DNA of 64,000 bases. Origin: Geomonas diazotrophica. GTDB taxonomy: Bacteria; Desulfobacterota; Desulfuromonadia; Geobacterales; Geobacteraceae. Below, piece after piece: positions 34,558 to 44,628 of this stretch. Location of the stretch: assembly GCF_018919385.1 (NCBI RefSeq), contig NZ_JAHLMF010000004.1:1-64000 (forward strand), given 5' to 3'. The notes under the pieces were generated by a model that made no database searches, had not been told where the DNA came from, and was given only the letters and a program-made list of their open reading frames with translations. Numbering within the stretch: position 1 is the stretch's first letter; every line of letters starts with the position of its first letter. Both the position numbers and the translations under genes were made by a program.

Positions 34558-35898
34558 TCAGTCCCCCTCCGGAAAGATTTCCCTATGGCGACCAAGAAAC
34601 GCAGCAACTTCTTCCGCCCCAAGTCCCAGTCTTTCCGCACCGGCGGTCAGCCATGCGGAAAGGGCGCCGACGTCCGATGCAGGGGTTTTCGAGGCCGGGG
34701 AGTTGCCGCCCTTGGGAATCGCTTTCGACCATTTCGCCACATTGACCATGGCCACACACAGGGCGTTGAAATGCCTCGGCAGGTTCACCGTACGGACGGG
34801 AAACCCATGAATCAACGAGTTGCGGGCGTTCGTGATCGCCCGATAGGTGGAGCCGGAGAAACCAAGCAGCCTGGACACCGGTTGGCTCGTCAGCAGTGCC
34901 AAAGCGGCGACCGGGTCCAACTGCAGCTTGTGGTCGGACAACAACGCCGCGACCTCACGAGCGGGTGCTGCCATACGCTGCAGGTACCGGCTCACCATCG
35001 TCTTGGTCAGCCGCTCAAAGCAGCGGTAGAGACCAAGAAACGCAGGCTCCCGGCGGCCGTCCAGCCAGAGCCTGAGAATTTGCTCCCCCTCCCGCGGGAT
35101 CAACAAGGGAAGGCAGCTGCTGGCCTCATCGAGCCCCGACTTGTTGCATCGCCCTCCCGTTCTCAAGGAGATGCAGTAGCTTTCCCACGCACGTTTGCTG
35201 CGCAGGTCAAGGTGCTGACAGACCTTTTCGGCAGGCTCGCCGTCACGGTCGTTCCACCACTCGGGATGGGTCAAAACCTGTATTCTCAGGGGGGCTTCAC
35301 TCAGAAGCTCCTCCCAGCTGCGGTGGATCCAGTAACCGTTGGAGTCAGATGTGTAACTCACCTGGCTCTGGAGTATGCCGGCATAGGCATTTCTAAGTCC
35401 CGCGTACGACGTCTGCCTGCAGGCCATCGTGAAAGGCGTCGTGTTGTGGAAGGAGAACATCTTGACGTCGCCAGAGGTCTTTTCGAACCCGAGAAGCCGG
35501 TTGAGAATCTCCAGTTCGAATCGGATTGCCCCCTCCAGTTCAGCCTCGCTGCTGATCTTGTGCCAGGCGGCATCGAAATGAAGGCCGACGTCGTGCCCCA
35601 GACCTGCTATCTCCTGCAGGACCTTCCGCGTGCCTTGTTCGAACGGACTGTAGAACTCGCCAGTCAGAAGAATCGTGTAGGTCGCGCGGATGTTGTTTTC
35701 CGCCTCGATTCTGGCCAGATCCAGAGCGGCTTTGGGCGAAATGTCAATATCATGACGGATGATGGCAAATCGTTCGGGTAAAGAATCAGGATCGTCCAGG
35801 ACCTCGAAGCCGACGCACCGGTAGTTGCGGGAAGTGTGCTTCAAAAGCTTCTCGTATTCACGCAGCGTGAAACTGGCCTTTTGCCGATTCGTAACCAT
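34558..35898 (-). CDS. NodB-like deacetylase-fold protein with unknown helical C-terminal domain
   Basis: 446 residues. The N-terminal half has features of the polysaccharide-deacetylase fold: RHDID (48-52), GHDVGLHFD (101-109) and LTHPEWW (209-215). The classic NodB H-x3-H/[ST]-x3-H metal motif is not obvious, so it may be a divergent or non-deacetylase member. Residues about 270-446 form a separate helical region with LLIPREGEQILRLWLDGRRE, LYRCFERLTKTMVSRYLQRM and ITNARNSLIHGF; R359-N-x3-H364 resembles the HEPN-type R-x4-6-H pattern, but I cannot confirm homology. The start ATG at 35898 has a GAGGAAAG site. Function in the operon is unknown. Confidence 0.6.
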   Translation of the reverse strand: MVTNRQKASFTLREYEKLLKHTSRNYRCVGFEVLDDPDSLPERFAIIRHDIDISPKAALDLARIEAENNIRATYTILLTGEFYSPFEQGTRKVLQEIAGLGHDVGLHFDAAWHKISSEAELEGAIRFELEILNRLLGFEKTSGDVKMFSFHNTTPFTMACRQTSYAGLRNAYAGILQSQVSYTSDSNGYWIHRSWEELLSEAPLRIQVLTHPEWWNDRDGEPAEKVCQHLDLRSKRAWESYCISLRTGGRCNKSGLDEASSCLPLLIPREGEQILRLWLDGRREPAFLGLYRCFERLTKTMVSRYLQRMAAPAREVAALLSDHKLQLDPVAALALLTSQPVSRLLGFSGSTYRAITNARNSLIHGFPVRTVNLPRHFNALCVAMVNVAKWSKAIPKGGNSPASKTPASDVGALSAWLTAGAERLGLGAEEVAAFLGRHREIFPEGD

Positions 35899-35909
35899 CT
35901 CTTTCCTCG

Positions 35910-36887
35910 TTACCGGGTGAACCTGCCGCTGTAGCAGGCCTCTTCCTCGTGGAAGTGCCTGGTGGACAGCCCCTGCCGCTCGACGAGTGCCAGGACCTCC
36001 TCCTTGCCGTAGCGCCTGGCGTTGCTCGGGCTGTACCAGTCGTAGTTGGTGACCACCGAGGTCTCGGGCCCGAGGTCCTCGCTCCAGAAGCACTTGATGA
36101 AGTTCCAGTACAAAAAGCGCTGGATGTCGTAGCGCCCACCCTTGATGCCCAGTGCCGGGATGTCGGGGGCGTCGAAGCTGACCTTCAACTCGGAGAGCCT
36201 TTTCCCCAGCTCGGTCAACTGCTCCGACATCTCCCACAGCTCACGCGACTCCATCTCCTTGCAGCGCAGGCGGAAGTGATCGTCCAGAAGCTCGCGCGGC
36301 AGCGCCTTCTTGCGGTAGAAGTAGCAGGCGAACTCCCCTCCCCCCTTCCTGGTGACCCTGGTCAGCTCGGCGAAGGTGAGGTCCGGGTTCTGGGTGTGCA
36401 TGATCACCTGGTCGCAGCTCACGTAGTCGACCGAGCCGTCGGGAAAGGGGGTCGCGGCTATGTCGCCGCGGATGAAGAACAGGTTGGGGAGGTGGCGGTA
36501 GTTGTGCGCCGCCTGCCGCGCCGCGTCGGAGAAATCGATCCCGATTACGAGCGCCTGCGGCGCGAGCTCGGCGAACCAGGCCGCCTTGTACCCCAGGCCG
36601 CAGCCGGCGTCGAAGATCACGCTGCGTCCCTGCAAAAAGGAGGCGAGCTCCTCCTCGCCGGAGAAGCCGTAGAGGTCGAGGTACCACTTCTTCTGCATCT
36701 CGTAGAGCCTCTGCTTCTCGTCGCTTTGGTCGTAGCGCCCCCACTTGTCCGAGAAGGCGTCGTTGGTCTGCGACTGCTCGGCATCCTCGGCCGTCGCGGC
36801 GAGCGAGGCGAAGTTGGCGCCCGGCGCGAAGAGGACTCTCTCCCCCACAAGCGCCTGCAGTTTGTTGCCGAACTCTTCCCTTGTCAT
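35910..36887 (-). CDS. SAM-dependent methyltransferase
   Basis: 325 residues. SAM-binding motif I is VIFDAGCGLGYKAAWFAE (about 90-107), with IGIDFSDAARQAA (motif II), FPDGSVDYVSCDQVIMHTQN (motif post-II/III) and ELTRVTRKGGGEF following, the class I methyltransferase order. An N-terminal extension of about 88 residues and a C-terminal part with WNFIKCFWSED are of unknown role. Position after an asnB-like gene suggests methylation of a sugar or its amide substituent (inference). It overlaps asnB by ATGA. GC-rich like the rest of the operon's first half. Confidence 0.75.
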   Translation of the reverse strand: MTREEFGNKLQALVGERVLFAPGANFASLAATAEDAEQSQTNDAFSDKWGRYDQSDEKQRLYEMQKKWYLDLYGFSGEEELASFLQGRSVIFDAGCGLGYKAAWFAELAPQALVIGIDFSDAARQAAHNYRHLPNLFFIRGDIAATPFPDGSVDYVSCDQVIMHTQNPDLTFAELTRVTRKGGGEFACYFYRKKALPRELLDDHFRLRCKEMESRELWEMSEQLTELGKRLSELKVSFDAPDIPALGIKGGRYDIQRFLYWNFIKCFWSEDLGPETSVVTNYDWYSPSNARRYGKEEVLALVERQGLSTRHFHEEEACYSGRFTR

Positions 36888-38761
36888 TTATCCTCCGCGT
36901 ATTGCTTTAGCCACTGCTCCACGTTCAAAAGCGACCAGATGAACAGGCGCCGGTTCTGCCTGCCGCTCAGGTGGTCGTCGACCAGTTCGTGCACCACCTT
37001 GCGGTCCAGGTACTGGTAGATGAGGGGGTTCCCTTCCAGGAGGTTGCGGCGCACGTAGTCGATGCTCTCCCCCTTGAACCAGGAGGCGTCGGGGGCCGAG
37101 AAACCCTGTTTTTCGGCGTTGGTCACGCTGCCGGGGATGTAGCGTTCCATGGCCCTGCGCAGGATGATCTTGCCGTCGTTTGTCTTCTGGAAGTACTTCT
37201 GCTCCTTGCCCGGCTCGTTCTCGTCGATGCGCACCACCTGGTCGAGGCTTCTGAGCTTGAGCGAGACCGGGATCCTCTGGGCGAAGTCGACCAGGTCGTT
37301 GTCAAGGAAGGGGACGCGGGTCTCCAGGCTGTGGGCCATGCTGATCTTGTCCTCGACCACCAAGAGCCCGTGCAGGAAGGTCTTCGCCTCGAAGTAGAGC
37401 GAGTGGTTGATGTAGTCGGCCGGCGTCGAGAGCCGGTGCTCGTGCTTTTTGAAGACGTTTGCGAAGATGTCGCGCGTCTGCACCTCGCGCACGTCGTCCC
37501 ATATCGGTTGAAAGACGCGGGTGACGTCCTTGGTCGGGATGAGCCGCTTCCAGTAGCGGAAGTACTTGTCGACGTAGTCCTCGAAGTTGTCGTTCACCAC
37601 CGCGCGGTAGTAGCGCCAGGGGTACCCCCCGAAGAGCTCGTCTCCACCGGCGCCGGAGAGGACCACCTTGACGAAGCGGGAGGCGAGCTTCGCGGCGTAG
37701 TAGTTCGGGTAACTCTGCCCCACCCTCGGCTCCTCCAGATGGTAGGCGAGCGTCGGGAGGCAGCGCTCCATGTCCCCCGCCTTCAAGACCATCTCGTAGT
37801 GCTCGGTCTTGAAGAGGTAGGACATGTGCTCGGCGCGCTTGCGCTCGTCGAAGCCAAGTTCGAGGCCCGAGGCGGAGCTGAGGTCGAAGCCGCAGGTGAA
37901 GGTACTGATGTAGGGGAGCTGCGACCCCGCTACCGCGGTGATTGAGCCGGAGTCCATGCCGCCGCTCAGATAGCAGCCGACGTCGACGTCGCTGACCAGC
38001 TGCCGGTTCACGGCCTGGCAGAAGAGCCGGTTCAGCTCCTCCAGGTACTCATCCTCACTCAAGGGATGCTCCGGCTCGCCGAAGTCGTAGTCCCAGTAGC
38101 GCACCGGCTCGAGCTGGGCGACCGGGCGCCCCAGCGCGACCTTCGCCCAGCAACCCGCGGGAAACAGCTTTACCCCCTGCAGCAGGGTGCGGTCGGTGAA
38201 GATGTTCTGGAAGGTGAAGTACTCGACCAGCGCCTCGCGGTCCACCGCGGGCCTGAGCTCCGGGTGGGCGAGCAGGGCCTTTTGCTCCGAGCCGAAGAGG
38301 AGCCACCTCGATGACAGCGCGTAGTAAAGCGGCTTGATGCCGTAGCGGTCCCGGGCGAGGAACAGCTCGTGGCGGCGCTTGTCCCAGATGGCGAGGGCGA
38401 ACATGCCGTTGAAACGCTCGACGCAGCGCTCCCCCCAGGCGAGATAGGCGTGGATCACCACCTCGGTGTCGGTCTTGGAGTGGAACTGGTGCCCGAGCGA
38501 CTCCAGCTCGACCTTCAGCTCCCTGAAGTTGTACACCTCGCCGTTGTAGCTGATGACGTAATCGCCGCTGGCCATGGGCTGCTGCCCGGCCGGGGAGAGG
38601 TCGATGATGGCGAGGCGGCGGTGCCCAAGCCCGAGCGGCCCGTCGATGTAATGCCCTTCGCCGTCGGGGCCGCGGTGGGCTATGGCGTCGGTCATCCTGC
38701 GCAGGATGACCGGGGAGACCGGAGCCCGGTCGAAGTTCAGGATGCCGGCTATGCCGCACAT
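36884..38761 (-). CDS. asnB: Asparagine-synthase-type glutamine-dependent amidotransferase (AsnB family)
   Basis: 625 residues. Class II glutaminase domain with nucleophile C2 (MCGIAGILN), RGPDGEGHYIDG and YNGEVYNFRELK. The ATP-pyrophosphatase domain carries LSGGMDSGSITAVA and GAGGDELFGGYPWRYYRAV. Full-length and intact. In surface-sugar loci, AsnB-like enzymes amidate carboxyl groups of uronic acids (for example WbpS-type proteins; family knowledge). Given the uronic-acid pathway in this operon, sugar amidation is as likely as asparagine synthesis (inference). Its start is separated from the preceding stop by one base (TGATATG). Confidence 0.85.
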   Translation of the reverse strand: MCGIAGILNFDRAPVSPVILRRMTDAIAHRGPDGEGHYIDGPLGLGHRRLAIIDLSPAGQQPMASGDYVISYNGEVYNFRELKVELESLGHQFHSKTDTEVVIHAYLAWGERCVERFNGMFALAIWDKRRHELFLARDRYGIKPLYYALSSRWLLFGSEQKALLAHPELRPAVDREALVEYFTFQNIFTDRTLLQGVKLFPAGCWAKVALGRPVAQLEPVRYWDYDFGEPEHPLSEDEYLEELNRLFCQAVNRQLVSDVDVGCYLSGGMDSGSITAVAGSQLPYISTFTCGFDLSSASGLELGFDERKRAEHMSYLFKTEHYEMVLKAGDMERCLPTLAYHLEEPRVGQSYPNYYAAKLASRFVKVVLSGAGGDELFGGYPWRYYRAVVNDNFEDYVDKYFRYWKRLIPTKDVTRVFQPIWDDVREVQTRDIFANVFKKHEHRLSTPADYINHSLYFEAKTFLHGLLVVEDKISMAHSLETRVPFLDNDLVDFAQRIPVSLKLRSLDQVVRIDENEPGKEQKYFQKTNDGKIILRRAMERYIPGSVTNAEKQGFSAPDASWFKGESIDYVRRNLLEGNPLIYQYLDRKVVHELVDDHLSGRQNRRLFIWSLLNVEQWLKQYAEDK

Positions 38762-38762
38762 A

Positions 38763-39914
38763 TCAGGCTATTTCCTTCAGCGCCTGCACAACGTAGGCGT
38801 AGTCCTCGTCGGACATGCGGTTGTGCAGCGGGATGGCCATGGTGTGGGCGTCGCAGTCGCGCGCCCCGGGAAAGTCGTCAGGCTTGAGCCCGAAGCGGTC
38901 GCGGTAGTAGCCGAGCATGTGCACGGCGTGGGTCCCGGGGCGGGTGGCGATGCCGCGCTGCTGCAGCCGGTCCATGATCTCGTTCCTGGGAAAGGGCGCG
39001 GTTTCCGGGTCGACGTAGGTGACGTAGGCCTGCCAGGCGTGCTCGTACCCCTTCGGGACCTTGGGCGGGCGGATCCAGCCGATCTTGCCCAACTCCTCGC
39101 GGTACCAATCAGCCCAGCGGCGCCGCTCGGCGAGGAAGCCGTCCAGCTTGCCAAGCTGCACCAGTCCCACCGCACCTTGCAGGTCGGTCATCCGGTAGTT
39201 GAAGCCGAGCAGGTTGAATTCCGGCAGGAGGTAAGGTCGCGGCCCGAGGTGGCGCTGTTCCTCGGAGAGGCTCGCGCCGTGGTTTCTCAGCATGTTGGCG
39301 ATCTCCGCCAGCTCGGGGTCGTTGGTGGTGAGCATCCCCCCCTCACCGGTCGTGATCGACTTGCGCGGGTGGAAGGAGAAGGCGGCGAAGTCGCCCAGTC
39401 CCCCGGCGGGGGTTCCGTGATAGGCGGCTCCGGAGGCGCAGGCGGCGTCCTCCACGACGCGCACCCCCTCGGGGAGCACTGCGCGCAGGGCGTCCATGTC
39501 GGCGGCGAGCCCGAACAGGTGCACCGGTATGATCGCCTTGGTCCGGGGGGTCAGGCGACGCTGGACGTCTTCGGCATCGATGTTGTAGGTGTCCCGCCTG
39601 ACGTCGGCGAAGACCGGGGTCGCGCCGCAGTAAATGACCGCGTTGGCCGTGGCGATCCAGGTGAAGGCGGGGACGATGACCTCGTCGCCCGGGCCGATGC
39701 CGAGCGCGGCGAGGGCCAGGTGCAGTGCGGTGGTGCAGGAGGTGGTGGCGAGGGCGTGCTTGACCCGGTGCCGCTCCGCGAACCCCTTCTCGAAGGCAGC
39801 CACCTTGGGCCCCTGGGTGAGCCAGCCGCTCTCGAGCGGACCGCGGCAGGCCTGCCACTCCTCCTCCCCGGTGCAGGGGAGCGAGATCTGTATGGTGCGC
39901 TTATCGTGCGCCAT
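38763..39914 (-). CDS. DegT/DnrJ/EryC1/StrS sugar aminotransferase (PseC/ArnB-like)
   Basis: 383 residues. PLP lysine K185 in FSFHPRKSITTGEGGML; TSCTTALHLALAALGIGPGD and VVEDAACASGAAYHG are family core. HPRKSITTGEGG is the form found in enzymes that aminate 4-keto sugars (PseC, ArnB, PglE), unlike the FFPSKPLGCYGDGG of the WbpE copies. It may act on the 4-keto-6-deoxy product of the WbpM-like dehydratase (inference). I prefer the ATG at 39914 over 39920 because GGAGG lies 7 bases from it and only one base from the other. It overlaps the epimerase gene. Confidence 0.82.
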   Translation of the reverse strand: MAHDKRTIQISLPCTGEEEWQACRGPLESGWLTQGPKVAAFEKGFAERHRVKHALATTSCTTALHLALAALGIGPGDEVIVPAFTWIATANAVIYCGATPVFADVRRDTYNIDAEDVQRRLTPRTKAIIPVHLFGLAADMDALRAVLPEGVRVVEDAACASGAAYHGTPAGGLGDFAAFSFHPRKSITTGEGGMLTTNDPELAEIANMLRNHGASLSEEQRHLGPRPYLLPEFNLLGFNYRMTDLQGAVGLVQLGKLDGFLAERRRWADWYREELGKIGWIRPPKVPKGYEHAWQAYVTYVDPETAPFPRNEIMDRLQQRGIATRPGTHAVHMLGYYRDRFGLKPDDFPGARDCDAHTMAIPLHNRMSDEDYAYVVQALKEIA

Positions 39915-40884
39915 GGACATCCCTCCAGGCGATCAGCTTCTTGAGCCCGTCGCGCAGCGAAAGCTTGTAGGTGAAGCCGAGGTCGGCCTGCGCGTTCTTC
40001 GGGCAACCGATCCGGTTCTGGACCAGGGCCCGGGCGTCGTCGGCGCTGTAGGGGCGGTACTCGACCTTGAGGTCGCTCTGCTTGAGTTCGAGGATCAGGT
40101 CGCACAGCTCGCGGATCGAGGTCTGCACCCCGGTCCCCACGTTGTAGAAGCGGTCGGTCGCCTTGGAGAGAAGCGCCATGACGTTGCAGCGGGCGACGTC
40201 CTCCACGTCGATGAAGTCGTAGGCCTGGGAGCCGTCGCCGTTGATCACCGGCTGCTGGTTGGCGTCGATCTTGTTGAGCATGATCGGGATGACGCCGGTG
40301 TAGACCGCGGTCTGGTCCTGGTGCGGGCCGTAGACGTTCATGTAGCGCAGCCCCACGTAGTCCAGGCCGTAGCGGTCGTGGTAGGCGCGGCACATCGCCT
40401 CGCCGGCGATCTTCGTGGCGCCGTAGAAGTTGCGGTTGTTGAAGGGGTGCTCCTCGGTCATGGGGACCTCGACCGCGTCGCCGTACACCGACGCGGAGGA
40501 GGAGTAGACCAGCTTCTTCACCTGGCTGCGCACGCACGCCTCGAGGACGTTGAAGGTCCCCTCGATGTTTACGTGGAAGGCGGTCCTCGGGAAGTCCTTG
40601 CAGTGCAAGAGCCACATGGCGGCAAGATGCACCACGTAGTCGGCCCCCTTCAGGGCGTCGTCCAAAAGGTCGACGTCGCGCACGTCACCGCCGTGCGGAT
40701 AGATGGTGCAGCGGGGGTCGGCCAGGTGCGGGTCGAGATTGGACATCTTGCCGCGGGTGAAGTTGTCGTAGACCACCACGGAGCCGGCCTCGGTCTTCAG
40801 CAGTTCGCCTACGACATGGGAACCGATGAAACCTGCGCCGCCGATTACCACTACCTTGCTTCCTTTGATCTCGTTCAATGCCAT
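39901..40884 (-). CDS. NAD-dependent sugar epimerase/dehydratase (extended SDR)
   Basis: 327 residues. Rossmann motif GGAGFIGSH (15-23), SSSASVYG (128-135) and the catalytic Y154-x3-K158 (YGATK) are intact. NVYGPHQDQTAVYTGVIPIM and DGSQAYDFIDVEDVA are typical of UDP-sugar 4-epimerases (GalE/WbpP-like). It probably interconverts a UDP-GlcNAc-type and UDP-GalNAc-type sugar, or their uronic acids, in the operon (family knowledge plus inference). The start is the ATG at 40884. The 27-bp gap before it is one of the few spacers in this operon. Confidence 0.85.
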   Translation of the reverse strand: MALNEIKGSKVVVIGGAGFIGSHVVGELLKTEAGSVVVYDNFTRGKMSNLDPHLADPRCTIYPHGGDVRDVDLLDDALKGADYVVHLAAMWLLHCKDFPRTAFHVNIEGTFNVLEACVRSQVKKLVYSSSASVYGDAVEVPMTEEHPFNNRNFYGATKIAGEAMCRAYHDRYGLDYVGLRYMNVYGPHQDQTAVYTGVIPIMLNKIDANQQPVINGDGSQAYDFIDVEDVARCNVMALLSKATDRFYNVGTGVQTSIRELCDLILELKQSDLKVEYRPYSADDARALVQNRIGCPKNAQADLGFTYKLSLRDGLKKLIAWRDVHGAR

Positions 40885-40911
40885 CGGTTTTCCTTTTGGT
40901 GAGGGTTCGGT

Positions 40912-42012
40912 TTATCTGGTGAGGCGCTGCACCTGCTCCGCGATGGAAGCAAGCTGCTCCTCCGTCAGGTACGGATGCATGGGGAGGCTCATCACCCGCT
41001 CCCCGGCCGCCTCGGATACCGGGAAGTCACCCCTTTTGAGCCCGAGCCCTGCGAAGACGGGCTGCAGGTGCAGGGGGATCGGGTAGTGCACCGCGGTGGG
41101 GATACCCGCCTCGGCCAACCCTTTTTGCAGCTCCTCCCGCCGCTCCACCTGGACGGTGTACTGGGCGTAGACGGAGCCGTTGCCGGCAGCGAGGGTGGGG
41201 GTGCCGACGCATCCCTGCAGGAGCTCGCCGTAGCGCGCCCCGATGCGCCCCCGGGCGGCCACCTCGTCCTCGAAGACGTCGAGCTTGGCGAGAACGATGG
41301 CGGCCTGGAGGGTGTCCATGCGGCCGTTGATCCCCAGGGCGGGATGGTGGTACCTGCGGTCCTGCCCGTGCACGCGGATCTGGCGCATCTTCAGGGCGAG
41401 GTCATCGTCGTCGGTGAAACAGGCCCCCCCGTCGCCGTAGCAGCCAAGCGGTTTGGACGGGAAGAAGCTGGTGCAGCCGATGCTGGAGAGTGAACAGGAG
41501 CGCCGTCCGCGGTAGGTGGCCCCGAAGCTCTGGCAGGCGTCTTCGATCACCGGAAGGGCGTGTGCAGCGGCGATCTCGTTGATGGCGTCGAAGTCGGCGC
41601 ACTGCCCGTAGAGGCTCACCGGCAGGATCGCCCTGGTGCGGGGGGTGATGGCCGCCTCGATCCTGGCGGGGTCGATGTTGTAGGTTGCCGGGTCAATGTC
41701 CACGAAGACCGGCGTGGCGCCCAAGAGCGCGATCATTTCACCGGTGGCTATGAAGGTGAAGGGGGAGGTGATCACCTCGTCGCCACGCCCTATCCCCAGG
41801 GCCATCAGGGCGACCAGGAGGGCATCGGTGCCGCTCGCCACCGTGACGCAGTGCCTCGTCCCAGCGTAGCCGGCCAGCTTCTCCTCGAGCTCCGCCACCT
41901 CAGGCCCCATGATGTACTGCCCGTGGGCGAGGACTTCCCTCATGCGCCGCTCCAGCTCGGGCATGATGCGCTGCTGCTGGCTCTTCAGATCGATGAATTC
42001 GAACTTGGTCAC
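40912..42012 (-). CDS. wbpE: WbpE-like UDP-sugar 3-aminotransferase, copy 2 (GTG start)
   Basis: 366 residues, nearly the same as the copy at 21550 through the PLP site (K187 in FFPSKPLGCYGDGG) and the N-terminal IDLKSQQQRIMPELERRM. Differences concentrate in the last 130 residues and at scattered positions. Expected reaction: amination of UDP-3-keto-GlcNAcA (family knowledge). The only reasonable start is GTG at 42012, three bases after the wbpD-like stop at 42016; the ribosome site is weak, which suggests coupled translation. It belongs to an A-D-E set that lacks a wbpB-like gene. Confidence 0.87.
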   Translation of the reverse strand: MTKFEFIDLKSQQQRIMPELERRMREVLAHGQYIMGPEVAELEEKLAGYAGTRHCVTVASGTDALLVALMALGIGRGDEVITSPFTFIATGEMIALLGATPVFVDIDPATYNIDPARIEAAITPRTRAILPVSLYGQCADFDAINEIAAAHALPVIEDACQSFGATYRGRRSCSLSSIGCTSFFPSKPLGCYGDGGACFTDDDDLALKMRQIRVHGQDRRYHHPALGINGRMDTLQAAIVLAKLDVFEDEVAARGRIGARYGELLQGCVGTPTLAAGNGSVYAQYTVQVERREELQKGLAEAGIPTAVHYPIPLHLQPVFAGLGLKRGDFPVSEAAGERVMSLPMHPYLTEEQLASIAEQVQRLTR

Positions 42013-42015
42013 GGC

Positions 42016-42669
42016 CTAGTCGCCCCCTTTCAAGACATCGTAGAACTCTTTGCCCACCGCAAGCTCGGGGGGCAGCGGGGCCTCCTCGTCCAGGTCGAGG
42101 CAGCGCAGCACCCCCGGCTCGACCTCGCGGTAGCGAAGCCCGCTCTCCGGGCAGGTCATCACCCCGTCACGGTCCGGGCTCTTCAGGAGATGGCCGTGGC
42201 GGCTCATCCACCCCTTCTGCCGGGCAGGTACGCCGACCATCAGGGCGTAATCGGGGACGTCCTTGGCCACCACCGCCCCGGCCGCCACGAAGGCGTAGCG
42301 CCCGAGGGTGATGCCGCAGACTACGGTGGCGTTGGCGCCGATGGAGCAGCCTCGCTTGAGCAAAGTCTTCTCGTAGAGGGCGCGGCGCAGCACCTGGGAC
42401 CTGGGGTTGGTGACGTTGGTGAGCACGCAGGAGGGACCGAGGAAGACGTCGTCCTCGATGACCGTCCCCTCGTATATGGAGACGTTGTTCTGCACCTTCA
42501 CGTTGGAGCCGATCACCACACCCGGGGAGACCACGCAGTTCTGGCCGAAACTGCAGCGCTCGCCGATGGCTGCCCCGGACATGACGTGGCAGAAGTGCCA
42601 GATCTTGGTGCCGGCACCAACTTGTGCCCCTTCATCGACATAGGACGATTCGTGTACGAAGTAATCCAT
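42016..42669 (-). CDS. wbpD: WbpD-like UDP-sugar N-acetyltransferase, copy 2
   Basis: 217 residues, beta-helix acetyltransferase almost superimposable on the copy at 22662. [60 protein letters not shown] and the shared C-terminal [20 protein letters not shown] are present. The ATG start ([14 protein letters not shown]) replaces the GTG of copy 1. Expected to acetylate UDP-GlcNAc3NA (family knowledge). It lies 33 bp after wbpA copy 2. Confidence 0.88.
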   Translation of the reverse strand: MDYFVHESSYVDEGAQVGAGTKIWHFCHVMSGAAIGERCSFGQNCVVSPGVVIGSNVKVQNNVSIYEGTVIEDDVFLGPSCVLTNVTNPRSQVLRRALYEKTLLKRGCSIGANATVVCGITLGRYAFVAAGAVVAKDVPDYALMVGVPARQKGWMSRHGHLLKSPDRDGVMTCPESGLRYREVEPGVLRCLDLDEEAPLPPELAVGKEFYDVLKGGD

Positions 42670-42702
42670 CTCTCCTCCTGACGGGCGGGTGCCGTCGCCG
42701 GC

Positions 42703-43989
<1,287 letters not shown>

Positions 43990-44333
43990 CTGACATGGTC
44001 TCCTCAGCAGTGGATTTCACAACACAAAAATTCATTGAACAAAAAGTCTGCTTCCATTCAAGCTCTACGGCACCAGTACCCCGTAGGGGAGTCGATAAAC
44101 AGGGGCATGTTCCGGCAGCAGCGATCCGCAGGTAGCCGTTGCGGGGGAGACGATGGCCGCCTGGTCTCCGGGCCAAGGCAGCGCACCTGCCCGAAACGAC
44201 TTAAAGCAGCTTTCATGCCGGTGTTCATCTCTTGATGGAAAAAACAGGATTCAGGTACGGCAGACGGTGGGAACTCTTTGAAGCGGTGGCTGGGCCTTTT
44301 TTTTCATTGGTTCAGGCTCAGCGGGCCAGGGGT

Positions 44334-44347
44334 AGTGTATCAGAAAA
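44334..44347 (+). repeat. 14-bp direct repeat, copy 2
   Basis: AGTGTATCAGAAAA, identical and in the same orientation as 30226-30239. The two copies bracket the modification operon. Confidence 0.6.
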
Positions 44348-44414
44348 TACTCAGAAAGGAACAAGCGAAAAACAGTGGGGAAGGGACAATACGCACGAAA
44401 GCGGGGAGATCGTG

Positions 44415-44453
44415 TCAAAAAAGCAAAGGGATGTCCAAATGTTGACATCCCTT
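44415..44453 (-). terminator. Intrinsic terminator of the Kdo operon
   Basis: AAGGGATGTC (44426-44435) and GACATCCCTT (44444-44453) make a perfect 10-bp stem with an 8-nt loop. On the minus strand the stem is followed by TGCTTTTTT. It lies about 175 bp after the kdsC stop. Confidence 0.8.
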
Positions 44454-44628
44454 CGTTTCAGGCAGAGTAAGAATATATGGTCGCGCTTCAACTATTGTAA
44501 CTTGATTGGCTGATCAAAAAGTTCAGGGATCCATCTAAAGGCGTTTACGATGATCCAGACTGTCTTGGAGTTACATCTCCCCCCAATCATGGAAATACCT
44601 GTCACCTTTTGGGGTGGTGTCTTAACAC

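Larger units (their letters stand above)
43990..44628. other. Gene-free region upstream of the modification operon
   Basis: 639 bp between kdsC and wbpA copy 2. It contains a strong minus-strand terminator (44415-44453) closing the Kdo operon and the second copy of a 14-bp direct repeat (44334-44347). About 340 bp beyond the repeat should hold the promoter and leader of the modification operon. A TTGACA lies directly after the terminator (about 44410-44416) but has no good -10 at normal spacing. No gene is supportable on either strand. Confidence 0.6.

Noticed and set aside
44320-44347. JUMPstart/ops-like GCCAGGGGTAGTGTATCAG on the plus strand
   Set aside because: Resembles part of the RfaH-linked JUMPstart element, but on the wrong strand for all nearby genes and with too many mismatches.
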